Positions 1-10,920 of a DNA stretch of 64,000 bases are shown piece by piece. The stretch comes from Neoceratodus forsteri (taxonomy: Eukaryota > Chordata > Ceratodontiformes > Ceratodontidae). The translations under genes and the position numbers were made by a program. The stretch is taken from assembly GCA_016271365.2 (NCBI GenBank), contig CM057456.1, positions 1,391,981,501-1,392,045,500 on the forward strand, written 5' to 3'. Every line of letters begins with the position of its first letter. Position 1 is the stretch's first letter. The notes under the pieces were generated by a model, which did no database searches, was not told the DNA's origin, and worked only from the letters and a program-made list of their open reading frames with translations.

Positions 1-316
1 TTTCCCTACCTTTGTTGTGTTAAGTTGAACCCTAACTGGTGCAATAACGCAATTTTTTGGAAAGTATGTACAACATATGTTTTGAAATATCTGGCTAGAG
101 AAAAAGTGGTGCATCTCTGAACATGAAAAGTTATCAATGTCTTTTCCTGATGCATTATGTCATACTGCTATCTTTCCTTGTACCACTATGTCAGAGCACA
201 TTCCTAACTCATTCAGGTTTAGAATGTTCGGCTTCAGTAGCAATACTAACCATATTCAAATGCTAATAAAATGAAAAATGATTGCATGGTCCGGTGTTTG
301 GCACAGAAACATCTAT

Positions 317-414
317 GCAGTAGTGGGCTATACCGGACCACCCAGGTGTGTAATGAGGCCCGATGCCACATCTGGAGGGCCTTACAGGTGCTGGAAGTTC
401 TGGTATAGCCCATA
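317..414. repeat. short palindromic (MITE-like) element
   Basis: Arms around 321-338 (TAGTGGGCTATACCGGAC) and 397-414 are imperfect reverse complements. A second inner pair, TGTAATGAGGCCC and GAGGGCCTTACA, lies between them, so the transcript would form a nested hairpin. No coding capacity. Similar GAGGCC-type loops recur in other palindromes of this window (4503-4600, 51413-51530), suggesting a non-autonomous DNA-transposon group. The superfamily is not assignable from this copy. Confidence 0.55.
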
Positions 415-747
415 GCATCCACCCTGGAGGGTATTATTCCACTTAGAAAATGGTTTATAGGTCACATTTTTGCAAAATGTATAAAAAGTAAAAAAAATAT
501 CACTTTCTGATGAAGTGGTCCCGCTAAAGATTCACCATTAGAGGATGCTGCTGTTTTTGACTGTTTTAATGTTTTGAGCATCCCACCAAAAGGCTGTCTT
601 GATGCTTTCTTGCTGCTTTGTTCCCCCCATCCCAATCCCCAGACAGCTGTTTATTTTGTCTTTTGAAACTGAGAGTGCCCAGTATATATAGTGAACGCAA
701 TCGAGGCTGGACTGAGGAGATAGCATTAAGCCCAGTGTTACTGCTAA

Positions 748-945
748 TAATGGCAGTATAGCATAGTGGTTAAAAGCACTGAGCTTCAAACCTGGAGACC
801 TGGGTTTGAATCCCACAGCCACCACTTGCATACTGTGTGACTGTGAGCAAGTCACTTAACTTCCCTGTGCTCCCAGGATGCACCTGGAAACAAGCATCGG
901 CTTAGTGTGCCTTTCCTGGCCAAAAATTGTTACAAAAAAAAAAGA
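748..945 (+). mobile_element. tRNA-derived SINE with MIR/CORE-like tail
   Basis: A Pol III box A (TAGCATAGTGGTTAAA, about 759-774) and box B (GGGTTTGAATCCC, about 802-814) form a tRNA-like head. The body then contains TGTGTGACTGTGAGCAAGTC followed by ACTTAAC, the hallmark of MIR-type CORE/LINE2-linked SINEs, and ends in an A-run near 932-945. A second copy with the same head and tail lies at 56388-56595. Non-autonomous; it depends on LINE machinery. Confidence 0.75.
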
Positions 946-1495
946 AATGTTTTTTAATGATGTTTTTAAATGTAGCGCGACTCTACTGCTGATATGGAAG
1001 ACAATCCCATTCAGAGCGTTGTTTTTTTTGTTCTTTGTTAAGTAATCAAATAGTGAGCACCTGGGATGGCGGGGAGTTTGCCAGTCACCATTACTGTGTG
1101 CTCAGGAGTGTGTGTGGCTGAGGCAGACGAAGTGTTTGAATCTGATTGCTTAGAATCTAAGGTGCAAAACTGTAGTAGTAAAAACTGCTAATTTTCATAT
1201 TTTGCCAGTATTTTTTTAAATAAGTTTCATTATTTAACCAGCTGAACTGATCGGTTTACTGTGGGGAGGTTGGCAGGGGGAAAGGCTTTCTCTCTCTCTC
1301 ACTAAGTGAGAGCAAAAAATGGCGATGAGCATTCTGTTTCAGCTCAATGATTTTTTTCTGTAAATAGGCAGGCAGAAACTGGAACTCATTATTTCCTGGT
1401 CTCTGTTGCCTGATACCGGACCGGGTGGTTGGTGGCCTTAGTGAATCAGCTTTGAGAAATTCTCACATTTTCTAAAAAAAAAAAAAAAAATAAAA
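946..1495. other. intronic or flanking DNA without recognised feature
   Basis: AT-rich sequence with a short CT-repeat (about 1289-1302) and a poly-A run at about 1474-1490. I see no gene, terminal repeat or TE protein trace. Confidence 0.5.
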
Positions 1496-1890
1496 TAGTG
1501 GTGTTTCATTTAAAGATACCTTTTATATTTTTTTATAATCAGCAAACAGTGGCAGACAGTTCTAATTTTTTTCACTTTTTCAATGAACAAATGCAAATAA
1601 CTTTAAAACAAAAAATTATAGCATGGTACAGTGAGCACAGAAGTTGTTCAGCACATAAATATCAACAAAATGAGTGGTGTTTCATTTATAGATGCCTTTT
1701 ATATGTTTTAATAATCTGCAGAAAACAGCAGGAAATTAATCTTTTTCACTTTTTTGATGAACAAATGCGAGTAACTTTAAAGCAAAATTGAAAGTATCGT
1801 ACATTGAGCATGATCTTTATTCAGCACAAACATATTTATAAAATGAGTGGTATTTAATTTATAGATACCATTTAGATGTTGTTTATAATT
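1496..1890. repeat. tandem repeat, about 175-bp unit, 2.3 copies
   Basis: The motif AGTGGTGTTTCATTTA recurs at about 1496 and 1671, and as AGTGGTATTTAATTTA at about 1844. The intervening sequence is conserved in order (TTCACTTTTT, ATGAACAAATGC, AACTTTAAA, GAGCA, TTCAGCACA). The spacing gives a unit of roughly 173-175 bp. Copies have diverged by substitutions and small indels, so this is an old local tandem duplication. No coding function is apparent. Confidence 0.75.
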
Positions 1891-2950
1891 GGCTCTACAA
1901 TGTTGGACTGATTAGGTTGGGAAGGGGTGGTGGGTGCTAAGTGAGGGATTGTGGTGTGGTGGATGAAGGAAGGGGATGATGGTGCAATAGACATTGATGG
2001 ACGGTTTTCTTTGTTGCAGGTTAAAAAAGGATATAGAGGGACCATTCTTCCTTTTATGAATTCTGACACTGGGGATTGAGCACCCCAATGTCGACTTGAT
2101 GTGTGGTGGCACCGGAGGTGGGCACCTTGGTGTTGCACATGGTTGGAGCAGGGGTAGGGGCACTGGGGATTGGGCAACTTAGTGTCAGGATCTCAGTATG
2201 GTGGGTGATGGGGTTAAAGTTAAAATGACCTGAAGGGAGTAAGTAGTAATAACTCTATACCCTGAAAAAATGTTTATGAATAAATAAAAAAAAAAAAAAA
2301 TTATACATATGCTTTTTTTCCCAATATCTCAACATCCATTTTAGTTGGACTATCATATCCTGTCCCAAATATGTGAACTATAGTCAGGTGCTGGTGATGC
2401 CCATATCTTTCTGTAGAGGATACTTCGGCTGCAATAACAATGAGAGTTTGGATAATGAAACGTGTTTTATAAAATGGGCCATATTTCAGTCTTCTTCTCA
2501 CAGTGTTATTTTATAGTTTATGACAGTGTTCCCCATTTAAGCTATGCCATAATGTTAGACCCAAATTGAAATAAACCAAAAGCATTGTAAATAGCTCCTG
2601 TCATAGTGCACAGTAGTGATCACAGAGCTCAGTAAAAAAGTGATCAAACTGAGCTGGGGAAAAAACTGTTTAAAAAAGTTAAAAAAGCAAAAGTTCAACA
2701 AATAAATACATAGAAGGCATTGATAATATAAGTCATTATTGAATTATGCCTACTAAACCTACATCTACTGTAAGCTCAGTCATCAGAGTCTCGGTGTTTT
2801 GTGGCTTTTTGGCAGTGGGCAGGTTCCTCTGATGCCAGCAGGGGAATGGCATTATAATTGGGAGGGGGAGGGATGTTAGGCAGCAGGAAGGTTTTTGCAA
2901 TTCTGGCGGGGTATGGAGATTGAATCAGAAGGGGAAGGCTATTTGGCAGT
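1891..2950. other. no recognised feature
   Basis: AT-rich DNA with an A-tract after AATAAATAAA near 2279-2299 that could be the 3' end of an old retrocopy. There is no recognisable head, ORF or TSD. Confidence 0.4.
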
Positions 2951-2980
2951 AACACACACACACACACACAACACACACAA
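2951..2980. repeat. (CA)n microsatellite
   Basis: Run of CA dinucleotides with one interruption. Confidence 0.9.
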
Positions 2981-3067
2981 CATGAGGTCACAATAAACAG
3001 GGTCTCAGCTTTGTGTGCAGACAGGCATTGACTGAGAGGTGACGCTGACAAAAGCTTGACTGTAGGT

Positions 3068-3123
3068 GTGAGTCAAAAATTCTCTGGTTGCAACACTTTG
3101 TTCAACCAGAGAATTCTTGGCTC
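3068..3123. repeat. short hairpin
   Basis: TGAGTCAAAAATTCTCTGGTTG is followed, after an AT-rich loop, by its near-exact reverse complement ending at about 3123 (mismatches only near the base). It is immediately upstream of the SINE at 3148. Could be a tiny palindromic element; too short to classify. Confidence 0.55.
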
Positions 3124-3147
3124 AAGACCCGTAAATCAGCCCCCTCA

Positions 3148-3770
3148 AGGGGCCGTTCCGGTGGTGCCAAGGGTTGAGGCGCTGGACGCCACACCTCGCT
3201 CCATGCCGGCGACAAGCTCGGGCCACCGGGGGTCGGTAGGGGAGAGAGGAATTGAGCACCCAACGGTGGCTCACCATCTCTGGGAAGGGGTTCTGTGCTT
3301 GTCCCGCTGCTCTACTGCCTTCTCTCGGGTGAACCTGGGGTTGGCAGTGCAGGTCGGGTCACGCAAGGAAAAGAGGCAGCATTAGCCAGGAGCCCTGGGA
3401 GAAGTTGTGTCATTACGCATACGTCCCATTTGGCTCTCCTAGAGTGCCAACGACTGCAGGGAACAGAACAAGGAAAAATGGCCCGTCACTCCTAGGTGAT
3501 GACCCCTCTAGTGCCGAGCACGTCTGCTGCCAACAACGGGAGCAGTCTCAGCTGTGTATCACCCACTCCACCGTTATCTGGGGAGAAGGTAAGGGCACCT
3601 CCTCACTCTCACCGGGGTTATCCGGGGCATTCGGGCTACTGAGGGGGTGATCACTCTGAGTGCAGACTCCTCTGTCGGGAAGGCGAGGTTACGAGGCTTG
3701 TAGGGGCTCTGAAGGAGTAGAGTGATGAGGTCGGTAGGCGGCATAAAGAGAAAAGTAAAAAAAATAAAAA
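3148..3770 (+). mobile_element. long tRNA-like SINE (family S1) with perfect TSD
   Basis: GC-rich body of about 620 bp with an A-rich tail (about 3752-3770), flanked by a perfect 15-bp direct repeat AAATCAGCCCCCTCA at 3133-3147 and 3771-3785. The head, CCGGTGGTGCCAAGGG followed by TTGAGGCGCTGGACGCCACA, matches the heads of copies at 37681-38258 (minus) and 52775-53352 (plus). TSD length and A-tail indicate L1-type target-primed insertion. Box A (TGGTGCCAAGG) is recognisable; box B is degenerate. The exact TSD suggests a fairly recent insertion. ORFs inside are incidental. Confidence 0.85.
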
Positions 3771-3785
3771 AAATCAGCCCCCTCA

Positions 3786-4460
3786 CTAAGCTGGGCAGCT
3801 TAGATTTTTGGGGTGCCCAGAAAAGATATTTCTGGGCTAGTTTAAAAACAACAAAAAAACAAATAGAATCTAGCTAAACAGTTCTTGTTTAACCTAGATT
3901 CATGTTTGTTTTTTGAAAAATCATTTTAATGTATTTTTCAATTTATTTTTGAAAAATAAAAAAGATTTTGGCTGTCACAACCTGAAAATATTTTCTTGCA
4001 ATCTGAAAAGACAGTGAGTCACGACCCCAAAAGGTGCATTTATGGGTCGTATCAGATGGTTATCCTGAAAACCCTACTGAGCATACTCAGAAGTCAAATT
4101 TCAATCCTTCTAACTCTGGCACTGATTAACATTTTTATATAAAACTTTAAAAAGGCACACCCCTGGCATGAGCCCCTTCAGCCTGAAAGTTTCAAAACAA
4201 AACTGCATACCATCTTGATCATTGGTGAGAGCAAAACAATGGCCAAGAATGCTTTTTATGTATTTTTGACATATACAGATCTCAGAATCTGGATAAGTGG
4301 TGTTACAAAACTTCCTGTCTCAAGAACTTGCCACCTGTACCGTGCATGCCAAACTTCGTGTAATTTAGTTGTTTGGCACCAGAGTTATTACAGCGCATAG
4401 ACTGGTGTTTAATATTGAGACCTTCACTTAACCCTAACTATACTTGCTCTACTGTCCAAG
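3786..4460. mobile_element. fragment related to the foldback element at 57.87-60.2 kb
   Basis: The stretch holds AGCTGGGCAGCTTAGA, GGGTGCCCAGAAAAG and GAATCTAGCTAAACAG. These reappear in inverted order at 58440-58570 (GCTTCTGAATATAATGG flank, GGTGCCCAGCTTAA). Its far end has TTAACCCTAACTATA (about 4429-4443), the complement of TATAGTTAGGGTT at the start of the 57.87-kb element. It looks like one terminal portion of a large non-coding DNA element. No ORF of note. Confidence 0.45.
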
Positions 4461-4502
4461 TATAAAATATATAATGTAAAGAATAAGTCACAGTAAGGTA
4501 TG

Positions 4503-4600
4503 CAGCAGTGTTGTAATAACTGAACAATCTGGGTGGGTTGTGAGGCCCAAGACCTAGCTGAGGGCCTTCAGCCACTCTGAGAGAAGTTATTACACCACTG
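4503..4600. repeat. short palindromic (MITE-like) element
   Basis: Arm GCAGTGTTGTAATAACT (about 4505-4521) is complementary to AGTTATTACACCACTG (about 4585-4600). The loop carries GGGTTGTGAGGCCCAAG...GAGGGCCTTC, echoing the loops at 317-414 and 51413-51530. Non-coding. Confidence 0.55.
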
Positions 4601-4660
4601 AGGCACACCTGGTGTGGATTATTACACTTACAACATTTGTAAAGTGGTCAGAAATCTATA

Positions 4661-5605
4661 TATTTATTTAAAGCAATGGAAAATCTTCATGTAAAAATAC
4701 TGACGGTTGTCTAATAGAATTCTGGTTTCTATTCTGTGTCAAATATTCAGTGTTATGGGAAGAACCACTATGTATTTTTACTAAGTTTTTTTTTTCCTGT
4801 TCGTCAAGTAACTGAGTGCTTTATTCTGTTTTACTTTGCCCCATATTATCTCATCACCAGCTACCAGATTCTCCTTTCTTTATATACTCAAGCTGTTCTG
4901 CCTTCCTTAGGAGTCATCCAAGATTCCAGACCACTGCAAGACTGCTCAGTGTCCTTCCTCAGATCCCCCAACTGAAACCCATAGCTTATCTCCATGGGTG
5001 GGTCCCTGTTCACCACTGTTCCCCAGTCTGGGATTCTCCTCCCCTGGTTCCCACAGCTGGAGGGGCATACTGGTTTAATGGTCATGATCCAACAGTGGGA
5101 GCCATTGAAAAACAGGAGCAGGCAACAGGGCCCTACAGTGGCATAGGGAATGTGTGGCATGGGGAGTATAATGTCTTCATCTGCTTGAGCTGCTGGGGAG
5201 ATTATTCCTCCATATACCTCCCTGTAGGGCATGATCCTGAATAGCAACTTGGCCTGTACACTATAGGGGTTGTCACAAGGGTGGATGAGGCCCACTCATC
5301 CTTGGGAACTCCCCTGCTTGCCACGCTCTGACTGTGTGATGCCTTCGTGTCATTCACCAGATGAACAGGTTCATGCTGATGTAGTGCTGCTGCAAAGGGA
5401 CTACTACATTACTCCTCTCATGACAAGCCCTCTCCCTTGGCTACTGGGGGACAGTTATGAAGCAGAAGGAGGTGTCTTTCCTCCCCAAGGCAGGAGATGT
5501 TCAAGATGTATGCTGGAGCCACCTCCCACTCCCCCAGTTGGCAGCAGATGTTCTGGGATCAGGCTACAAGCCCAGGTTGTCTGGGTGATGAGCGGACATA
5601 TTCTT
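4661..5605. other. no recognised feature
   Basis: Open frames of about 142 codons (4816-5244, plus) and 135 codons (4888-5295, minus) occur, but I recognise neither and they overlap antisense. Possibly a decayed repeat. Confidence 0.35.
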
Positions 5606-6189
5606 ATGAACATACAAAACTTGACGGCAGATAAGGGCCTAGAGGTCTATCAAGTCTGCTCGAATGTGCAGCTAGCACCCTTATTTTGCAGCTGCCCTCC
5701 CTCCCACCCTTCCTCCATTGACCTTCCCCCTTGCCCTGTCCAAGCCCCTTTTGAAGCAGTCCACTGTTCTACTGGATACCACTTCTGCTGGTAATGAATT
5801 CTACCCAGCTACCACCCTCTCTGTAAAAAAGTGTCTCCTAATCTCCTTCCTGAACCTTCCTCCCTCCAGCCTCATATCATGGCCCCGGGTGTTCCTCCCC
5901 TCCCTTACTTTGAACAGCCCCTCTGTACCTGTCTTGTTTATTCCTTTCATGTACTTAAAGGTTTCAGTCATGTCCTCCCTGTCCCTCCTTTTCTCTAGCG
6001 AGTACATGTTCAGCTCACTGAGCCTCCTCTCATATGGCAAGTCCCCCAGCCCCTTGATCATCTTTGTTGCCCTGCGCTGCACCCCCTCCAGTAACTTAAT
6101 GTGTCCCTCTTCAGATACAGGTGCCAGTACTGCACACACTACTCCAGATATGGTCTAACTAATGACTTGTACAGTGGCAGAGTCTCAGC

Positions 6190-7583
6190 TCATTCCCAGT
6201 GCGTAAAAATCAGTGGGACCTTATCCAGCACCTGAGCTGTTCACTCCGGGGTCCCCCAGGGCTCTGTACTGGAGCCCCTCTTGTTCAGTCTCTACCTCAA
6301 CATCCTGCCCAGTGCCTGCTCTGGAAAAATGCTACTTTATGCAGATGATGCTGTTCTCTTTGCCTCTCACCATATACTCGCCTTACTCCAGGACACTCTC
6401 CAGCTCACCTTTAACCAGGCTGAAAAATGGTTCAAGGATCATAGACTTGTTATCAACCTAAAAAAGACCAAGTCTATGCTATTCACCCACCATCAAAACA
6501 AGTCCAAAAATGCCTCCCTCCTAATCCTCCCTAGTACACAGCACCCCTTAGAGCAAGTGTCCACTTATAAATCCCTAGAGATTACCTTTGACATGGCTCT
6601 CACTTTTCACCAACACATAAATGCCCTCTCAGCAGCCACCAACTCTCGGTTAGGTCTTCTCTACCAGCACAAGGACTGCCTCCCTCCCCATGCGCTCCGG
6701 CTAGCCATCACATCCTCTGTCCTGTCCCTAGTGGACTATGGCCTGCCAATACACGGTGCTGCTGATAACACTGCTATCAATAAAATCCAAATCTCTATAA
6801 AAAAGGCCTGCAGGCTCCTGACCGGGGCACCCAGACTCACCCATACTTGCCTACTCTATGCCACCTCAAACTTCTTCAACCTTGAAGAAAGACTCCACTA
6901 CCAAACCTGCCTACTCTCCAAGAAAAGTCTTCTCGGGCTCTCCCCCCCCCGGGGTGGCTGCTTCCCTACAATGGGCCACCCCGACTGTGGCCACCCACAG
7001 CTGGGATAAGGCCTCCCTACTGGTGCCCAGGACCTCTCTATCCCAGCGATCCTTCTGCTACAGGGCTCCCTCCTGGTTCAACTCCCTCCCAGTCAACATC
7101 ACCAACATGCCCAAAGTTGGTCAATTTAAAAATGCCCTTCGTGACCACCTTTTCAATGCATGCTGCTGTAATTGCAACTAACTAACCCCCAGTGCACTCC
7201 TCTGGCCACCACATACTCATGCCATCCTGATCTCTCCAACCTCGACAAAGTCCTCTGGACTGCTCACTGCCCCCCCCCCCCTTCTCCCTTAGCTGCTCCA
7301 ATCTGAAAATAATTTTTCTACAATCATTGTTACCACATTGTAGGGACTGATGTCCCCCACTTGTGACTCATGTTATCTATGGAATTTGAATGTGCATAAT
7401 GCTCTGCAGCTCTGCAATAATGCTTTTATCACTGTAATCTATGTATTTTGTATTTCACTGTCTGTATTTAGAAAGTTGTATTATTGTTTTTGTCTTCACT
7501 CTGACGAGGTGCCTTTGTAAATGAGTCTCTGACTCAAAGGTTGTAAATCCGATTGCTCATATAAATAAAAATAAATAAATAAC
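6190..7583 (+). mobile_element. 5'-truncated LINE (Jockey/Rex1/L2-like, clade unsure) nested in CR1
   Basis: One plus-strand frame (6281-7009) has MLLYADDAVLFASHH, the RT catalytic YADD, then INLKKTKSMLF and a thumb region ending near SIKKACRLLTGAPR. A frameshift near 6860-7000 leads to a second frame (to 7181). The 3' end is an AT-simple tail (ATAAATAAAAATAAATAAAT) at about 7560-7581. Short similar sequences AGAGTCTC (about 6180) and AGACTCTC (about 7585) may be the TSD. It is inserted in opposite orientation to the host CR1, dating the CR1 as older. Confidence 0.8.
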
Positions 7584-9092
7584 AAGACTCTCCTCCCCCT
7601 CCTCGAGGAGATACCCCTTGCAATGCAACCCAGCATTTTGTTGGCCTTTGCAGCTGCCTTCCTACTTTGTGAAGAGTTGTTCATTGACCCTGTAATGAGC
7701 ACCCCCAGATCCTTCTCCTCCTCTGTCTTGGCTAGCTGCACTTCTCCCAGCTGGTAACTCCTCCTTGGGTTCTTCACCCCAAAATGCAGCATCTTGCACT
7801 TTTTAGCATTAAACCCCAGTTGCCAGGTATCTGACCAGGTTTCCAGCTTTTCCAGATCATCCTGCAACCCCTGCCATCCCCTTAGGTCGTCCACCACCAC
7901 TCCCATCTTGGTGTCGTCAGCCAACAAACTGATCTGCTCTTGATGTCCAATGATATGTCTGCAATGAATATCCCAAACAACACTGGTCCCAACACCGAGC
8001 CGTGTGGAACACCGCTCATTACTACCCTTGGGGATGAGAGAGCCCCACCCACCACCACCATCTGTTGCCTTCCCTGAAGCCAGTTCCATACCCATCTCAC
8101 CAGCTTTGCACCTGTCCCTGTGCCTTCTAACTTACTTCCTGGCCTCCCATGTGGCACTGAGTTGAATGCCTTACTGAAGTCCAGATACAGGACATCCACT
8201 GCATGGCCCCTGTCCAGTTGCCTAGTTACCCAGTTATAGAACTCCACCAGGTTGGTTTGGCAGGATCTGCCACATATGAAGCCATGCTGTCTGCTGTCCT
8301 GTAGTCCTTTGGCCTCCAGAAGGGCCACCAACCTCTCCTTCAGGATAGTCTCCATCAGCTTACCCATGATGGATGTGAGGCTCACTGGTCTGTAGTTACC
8401 CAGTTCATCCCTGGGGTCACTGTTGTGGAGGGGCACCAAATGAGCTAACCTCCAATCCTGAGGTACATACCCCAAGTGTAGTGAGGCATTAAATAGGTCT
8501 GCCAAAGGTCCTGCAAGGACCTGTGCCAGCTCCTTCAGTACCCTGGGGTGGATGCCATCTGTGCCTGGCACCTTGTCCATCCTCAGTGCCCTCAAACTCT
8601 CCTGAACTCTGCTCTCCATGATTTCCCCATCTGTCACCCCCTCCCACCCTGTTTCTGCCATTCCTCCTCCTGGGGTATCATCCCCCACTTCTCCTTAGTA
8701 AATACCGAGCAGAAGTAATCATTTAGCGGTTCTGTCTTATCGCCTCCTGCTTCCACCCAACCCCCCTCCTTCCTAATCCTTACTATGTGGTCCTTACAGT
8801 TCCTTTTCTCCCTGATGTACCTAAAGAAGTCCTTCTCACCCTTCTTAATGCCTTGTGCCAGCCTGAGCTCCGTAGACACCTGGGCTCCCCTTACTGCCCG
8901 TGTCACCTCCTTAGATTCCTTCAGGTACTCCTCCCTGTCTTCCCCACTCCCTGTTTTCTTGTACGTCCTAAAAGCAGCTCTTTTTCTTCTTACCTTTTCC
9001 ATAACCTCCTTGGTCACCCAGCTCGATTTCTTAGCCCTAGCCTTCTTGCTCTGGGCCTTGCTGCAGGTTCTGGTTGCCTCCGCTATCCCCAG
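7584..9092 (-). pseudogene. CR1 reverse transcriptase region (decayed)
   Basis: The frame at 8688-7882 (minus) shows RMDKVPGTDGIHPRVLKEL, NYRPVSLTSIMGKLMETI, the palm aspartate block VLYLDFSKAFNSVPHG and SGVPHGSVLGPVLFGIF. The LADD catalytic pair falls in another frame (8095-7584), followed by WQLGFNAKKCKMLHFG and KDLGVLITGSM. These are RT motifs of the CR1 clade. A frameshift lies between the VPHGSVLGP block and LADD, and the sequence stops abruptly at the nested LINE, so no functional polymerase is encoded. Confidence 0.9.
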
Positions 9093-9094
9093 CT

Positions 9095-10010
9095 TTATGA
9101 GCTTCCACCTCTGGTTAGCGTCCATGCTAGGTGAATTTTGGCCAGGTACCCTTTTACCACTTCCCCCATCCTCCCAAAGATGGCCCTCTTGAAGTCCAAC
9201 ACCCTTGTTCCAGATTCCACTCCTTCCTTGCCCATATTCAGTGTGAGCCATACTGAGTGGTGGTCACTCCCTGACAGTGGTTCTTCCACCCTAAGTTCCC
9301 TCACAAACAACCCATTTGCCAGCACAAGGTCAAGGGTATTCCCTAACCTAGTTGGTTCACTGACCATTTGCATCAGGAAGCTGTCCTGGAAGACATCCAA
9401 CAGTACCTGCCCCCTTCTATTGCTGGTTGTTGGGGTACTTCAGTCCACTCCTGGCATGTTGAAGTCCCCCACAATCACCACACTACCCCTCATGCAGGTC
9501 CTTCTGATTTGTACTGCTAGTTCCCTGTCTAACTCCTCTGTCTGAGAGGGTGGCCTGTACATCACTCCCATTCTGAGAGTCCTATTCTTGGAATCCTGGA
9601 ATTGCATCCAAAGTGACTCCGTGCTAACCTCCTCCCCTTCCTCCCTTACACACTTCAGTCCTTCCCTCACATATAGTGCCACCCCCTCCTTTCCCAATCA
9701 CCTTATCCCTATGAAATAACCTGTACTCTGGTACAGACAGATCCCAATCATTGTATTGAGTGGCCCATGTTTCTGTGATGGCTGCAATGTCCACCTCTCC
9801 CTCTGCCATGAGCACCTGTAGGTCTGCAGTTTTTCTTCCAGGGCTCCTAGCATTAAGGGTGACCACCTTCCACCCTTCCCCTCCCATTCTGCCCTCCTTT
9901 ACTAGCATCACCAATAGTACTTGCCCTTTGTCTTTTGTCACTGTTATGGGTGGTAAACTCATGTGGCTTCCCAACCTGTGGTCTCTGCATGTCTCTTGTC
10001 CACTTGCCAC
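9095..10010 (-). pseudogene. CR1 APE endonuclease region (decayed)
   Basis: Minus-strand frames give LNARSPGRKTADLQVLMAEG then ITETWA, the opening of CR1-type apurinic-like endonuclease domains that nick target DNA for target-primed reverse transcription. Downstream comes GVMYRPPSQTEELDRELAVQ with VIVGDFNMPGVD, the catalytic GDFN block, then SGSDHHSVWL, the terminal SDH block. Three reading frames are required over about 900 bp, so indels have broken it. The domain order and spacing match an intact CR1 ORF2 N-terminus. Confidence 0.85.
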
Positions 10011-10015
10011 CCCCC

Positions 10016-10842
10016 CAAGTTTAAATTCCCAAATTCCTCTATGTTCTTTTCAGTGTCACTATTTATTCGAGCTGACCAGTGTTTCTAGATGCAACTATTT
10101 GCCTCTTTTTAATCTTAATAAAGCACAGGCTAATGATTCAAAGTGACATTAACTCTGCTGGTTCAGTTCAGTTCAGTTTCAGTTCTGTTTTTTTGAGACA
10201 TGATCACTTTTTTAAATCTTTGTTGTTTTACTCCATTGGTCAGCCTTTCCTCCCACTATTTCTTGCTTTAGCACCTGTAGTCCTGGGTACCTCCTGTTGG
10301 ATCCACTGGTTACTACTCTTGACTCTGTCTGAACCACCCCCCATAGCAGGACACAGAACAAAGAGGGCAGAACCATTTCCTGTCCACGTGAACATCAGTA
10401 GAGGGTGCGAGGGGCTGGGTGAGTGACAGACCAGGAATTGGGGGTGTGGGCACCGTTGTGGATCTTAGTAGCAGCTTCTGAATTTTCTTTTGGTGAAAGA
10501 GTCTCCCATTCACTTGTCTTTGTGTGCTCTACCTTTCTAGATAGGGAAGAGAGACAAGTGCCACCTGGTCACTGATGGAACCAATGCTAAACATGGCTTA
10601 TCACCTCAGGAAGCAGGCAGCACACAGAAATGCCCTTCCCCCACCAACCGCAGTCTGAGTGAGTTACCCCTCCCCCCAACAGCATACCCAGGACTGATGT
10701 ACTTGTGAGAGTCTGGCTTGAGATGTGATCCGGTCTCATGCAGAGCAAAGCAATTGACTACTGCCAGCAGGACCCGGTTGGGCTGATGTGATCACTTTTG
10801 CACTGAAAGCTGTTTTGACCTTGTTGTTTTTCTTTTGTATAG
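10016..10842. other. intron sequence upstream of first dynein exon
   Basis: A short GTTCA-repeat lies near 10160-10185. Otherwise I see no TE structure. It ends in a pyrimidine-rich tract and the acceptor TTTTGTATAG at 10833-10842. Confidence 0.5.
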
Positions 10843-10920
10843 GTTGTTCAGCTCGAGGAGATTTTGGCAGTTCGACATTCGGTCTTTGTAGTAGGCAATG
10901 CAGGAACTGGAAAAACCCAG
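10843..10920 (+). CDS. DNAH11: axonemal dynein heavy chain exon (AAA2 P-loop)
   Basis: A 78-nt, 26-codon exon in phase 0 at both ends, bounded by a polypyrimidine/AG acceptor and a GTAAGT donor. It encodes [20 protein letters not shown] followed by GTGKTQ. The GNAGTGKT Walker A is the nucleotide-binding loop of the second AAA module in outer-arm axonemal dynein motors, the ATPases that drive ciliary beating. It joins in frame to the exon at 35455, which continues the same module. Residues fit the DNAH9/DNAH11/DNAH17 group. GNAGTGK here, with [10 protein letters not shown] and LREQAN in later exons, favours DNAH11, but the paralogue call is from recall. The rest of the gene lies outside the window. 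Confidence 0.85.

Larger units (their letters stand above)
5606..10015 (-). mobile_element. CR1-clade LINE, long but decayed, split by a nested LINE
   Basis: Read on the minus strand, an APE-type endonuclease starts near 10010, a central linker follows, and reverse transcriptase runs to about 7584. After an interruption (6190-7583) the 3' part resumes at 6189-5606 with CR1 C-terminal peptides (VQRRATKMIKGL, ERRLSELNMYSLEKRR). The 3' end near 5606-5630 has the CR1-like TTCTTATGAACAT...GACGGCAGATAAGG. Several frames are needed to follow it, so it is inactive. It is one of at least six CR1 copies here, most on the minus strand of the dynein gene. Confidence 0.9.

Noticed and set aside
759..830. 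Functional tRNA gene
   Set aside because: Box A/B are present but the cloverleaf is not maintained and a CORE-type SINE body with A-run follows.
4816..5295. Overlapping open frames of 142 and 135 codons on opposite strands as a possible gene
   Set aside because: No recognisable domain, antisense overlap, no splice or promoter signals and repeat-rich surroundings.
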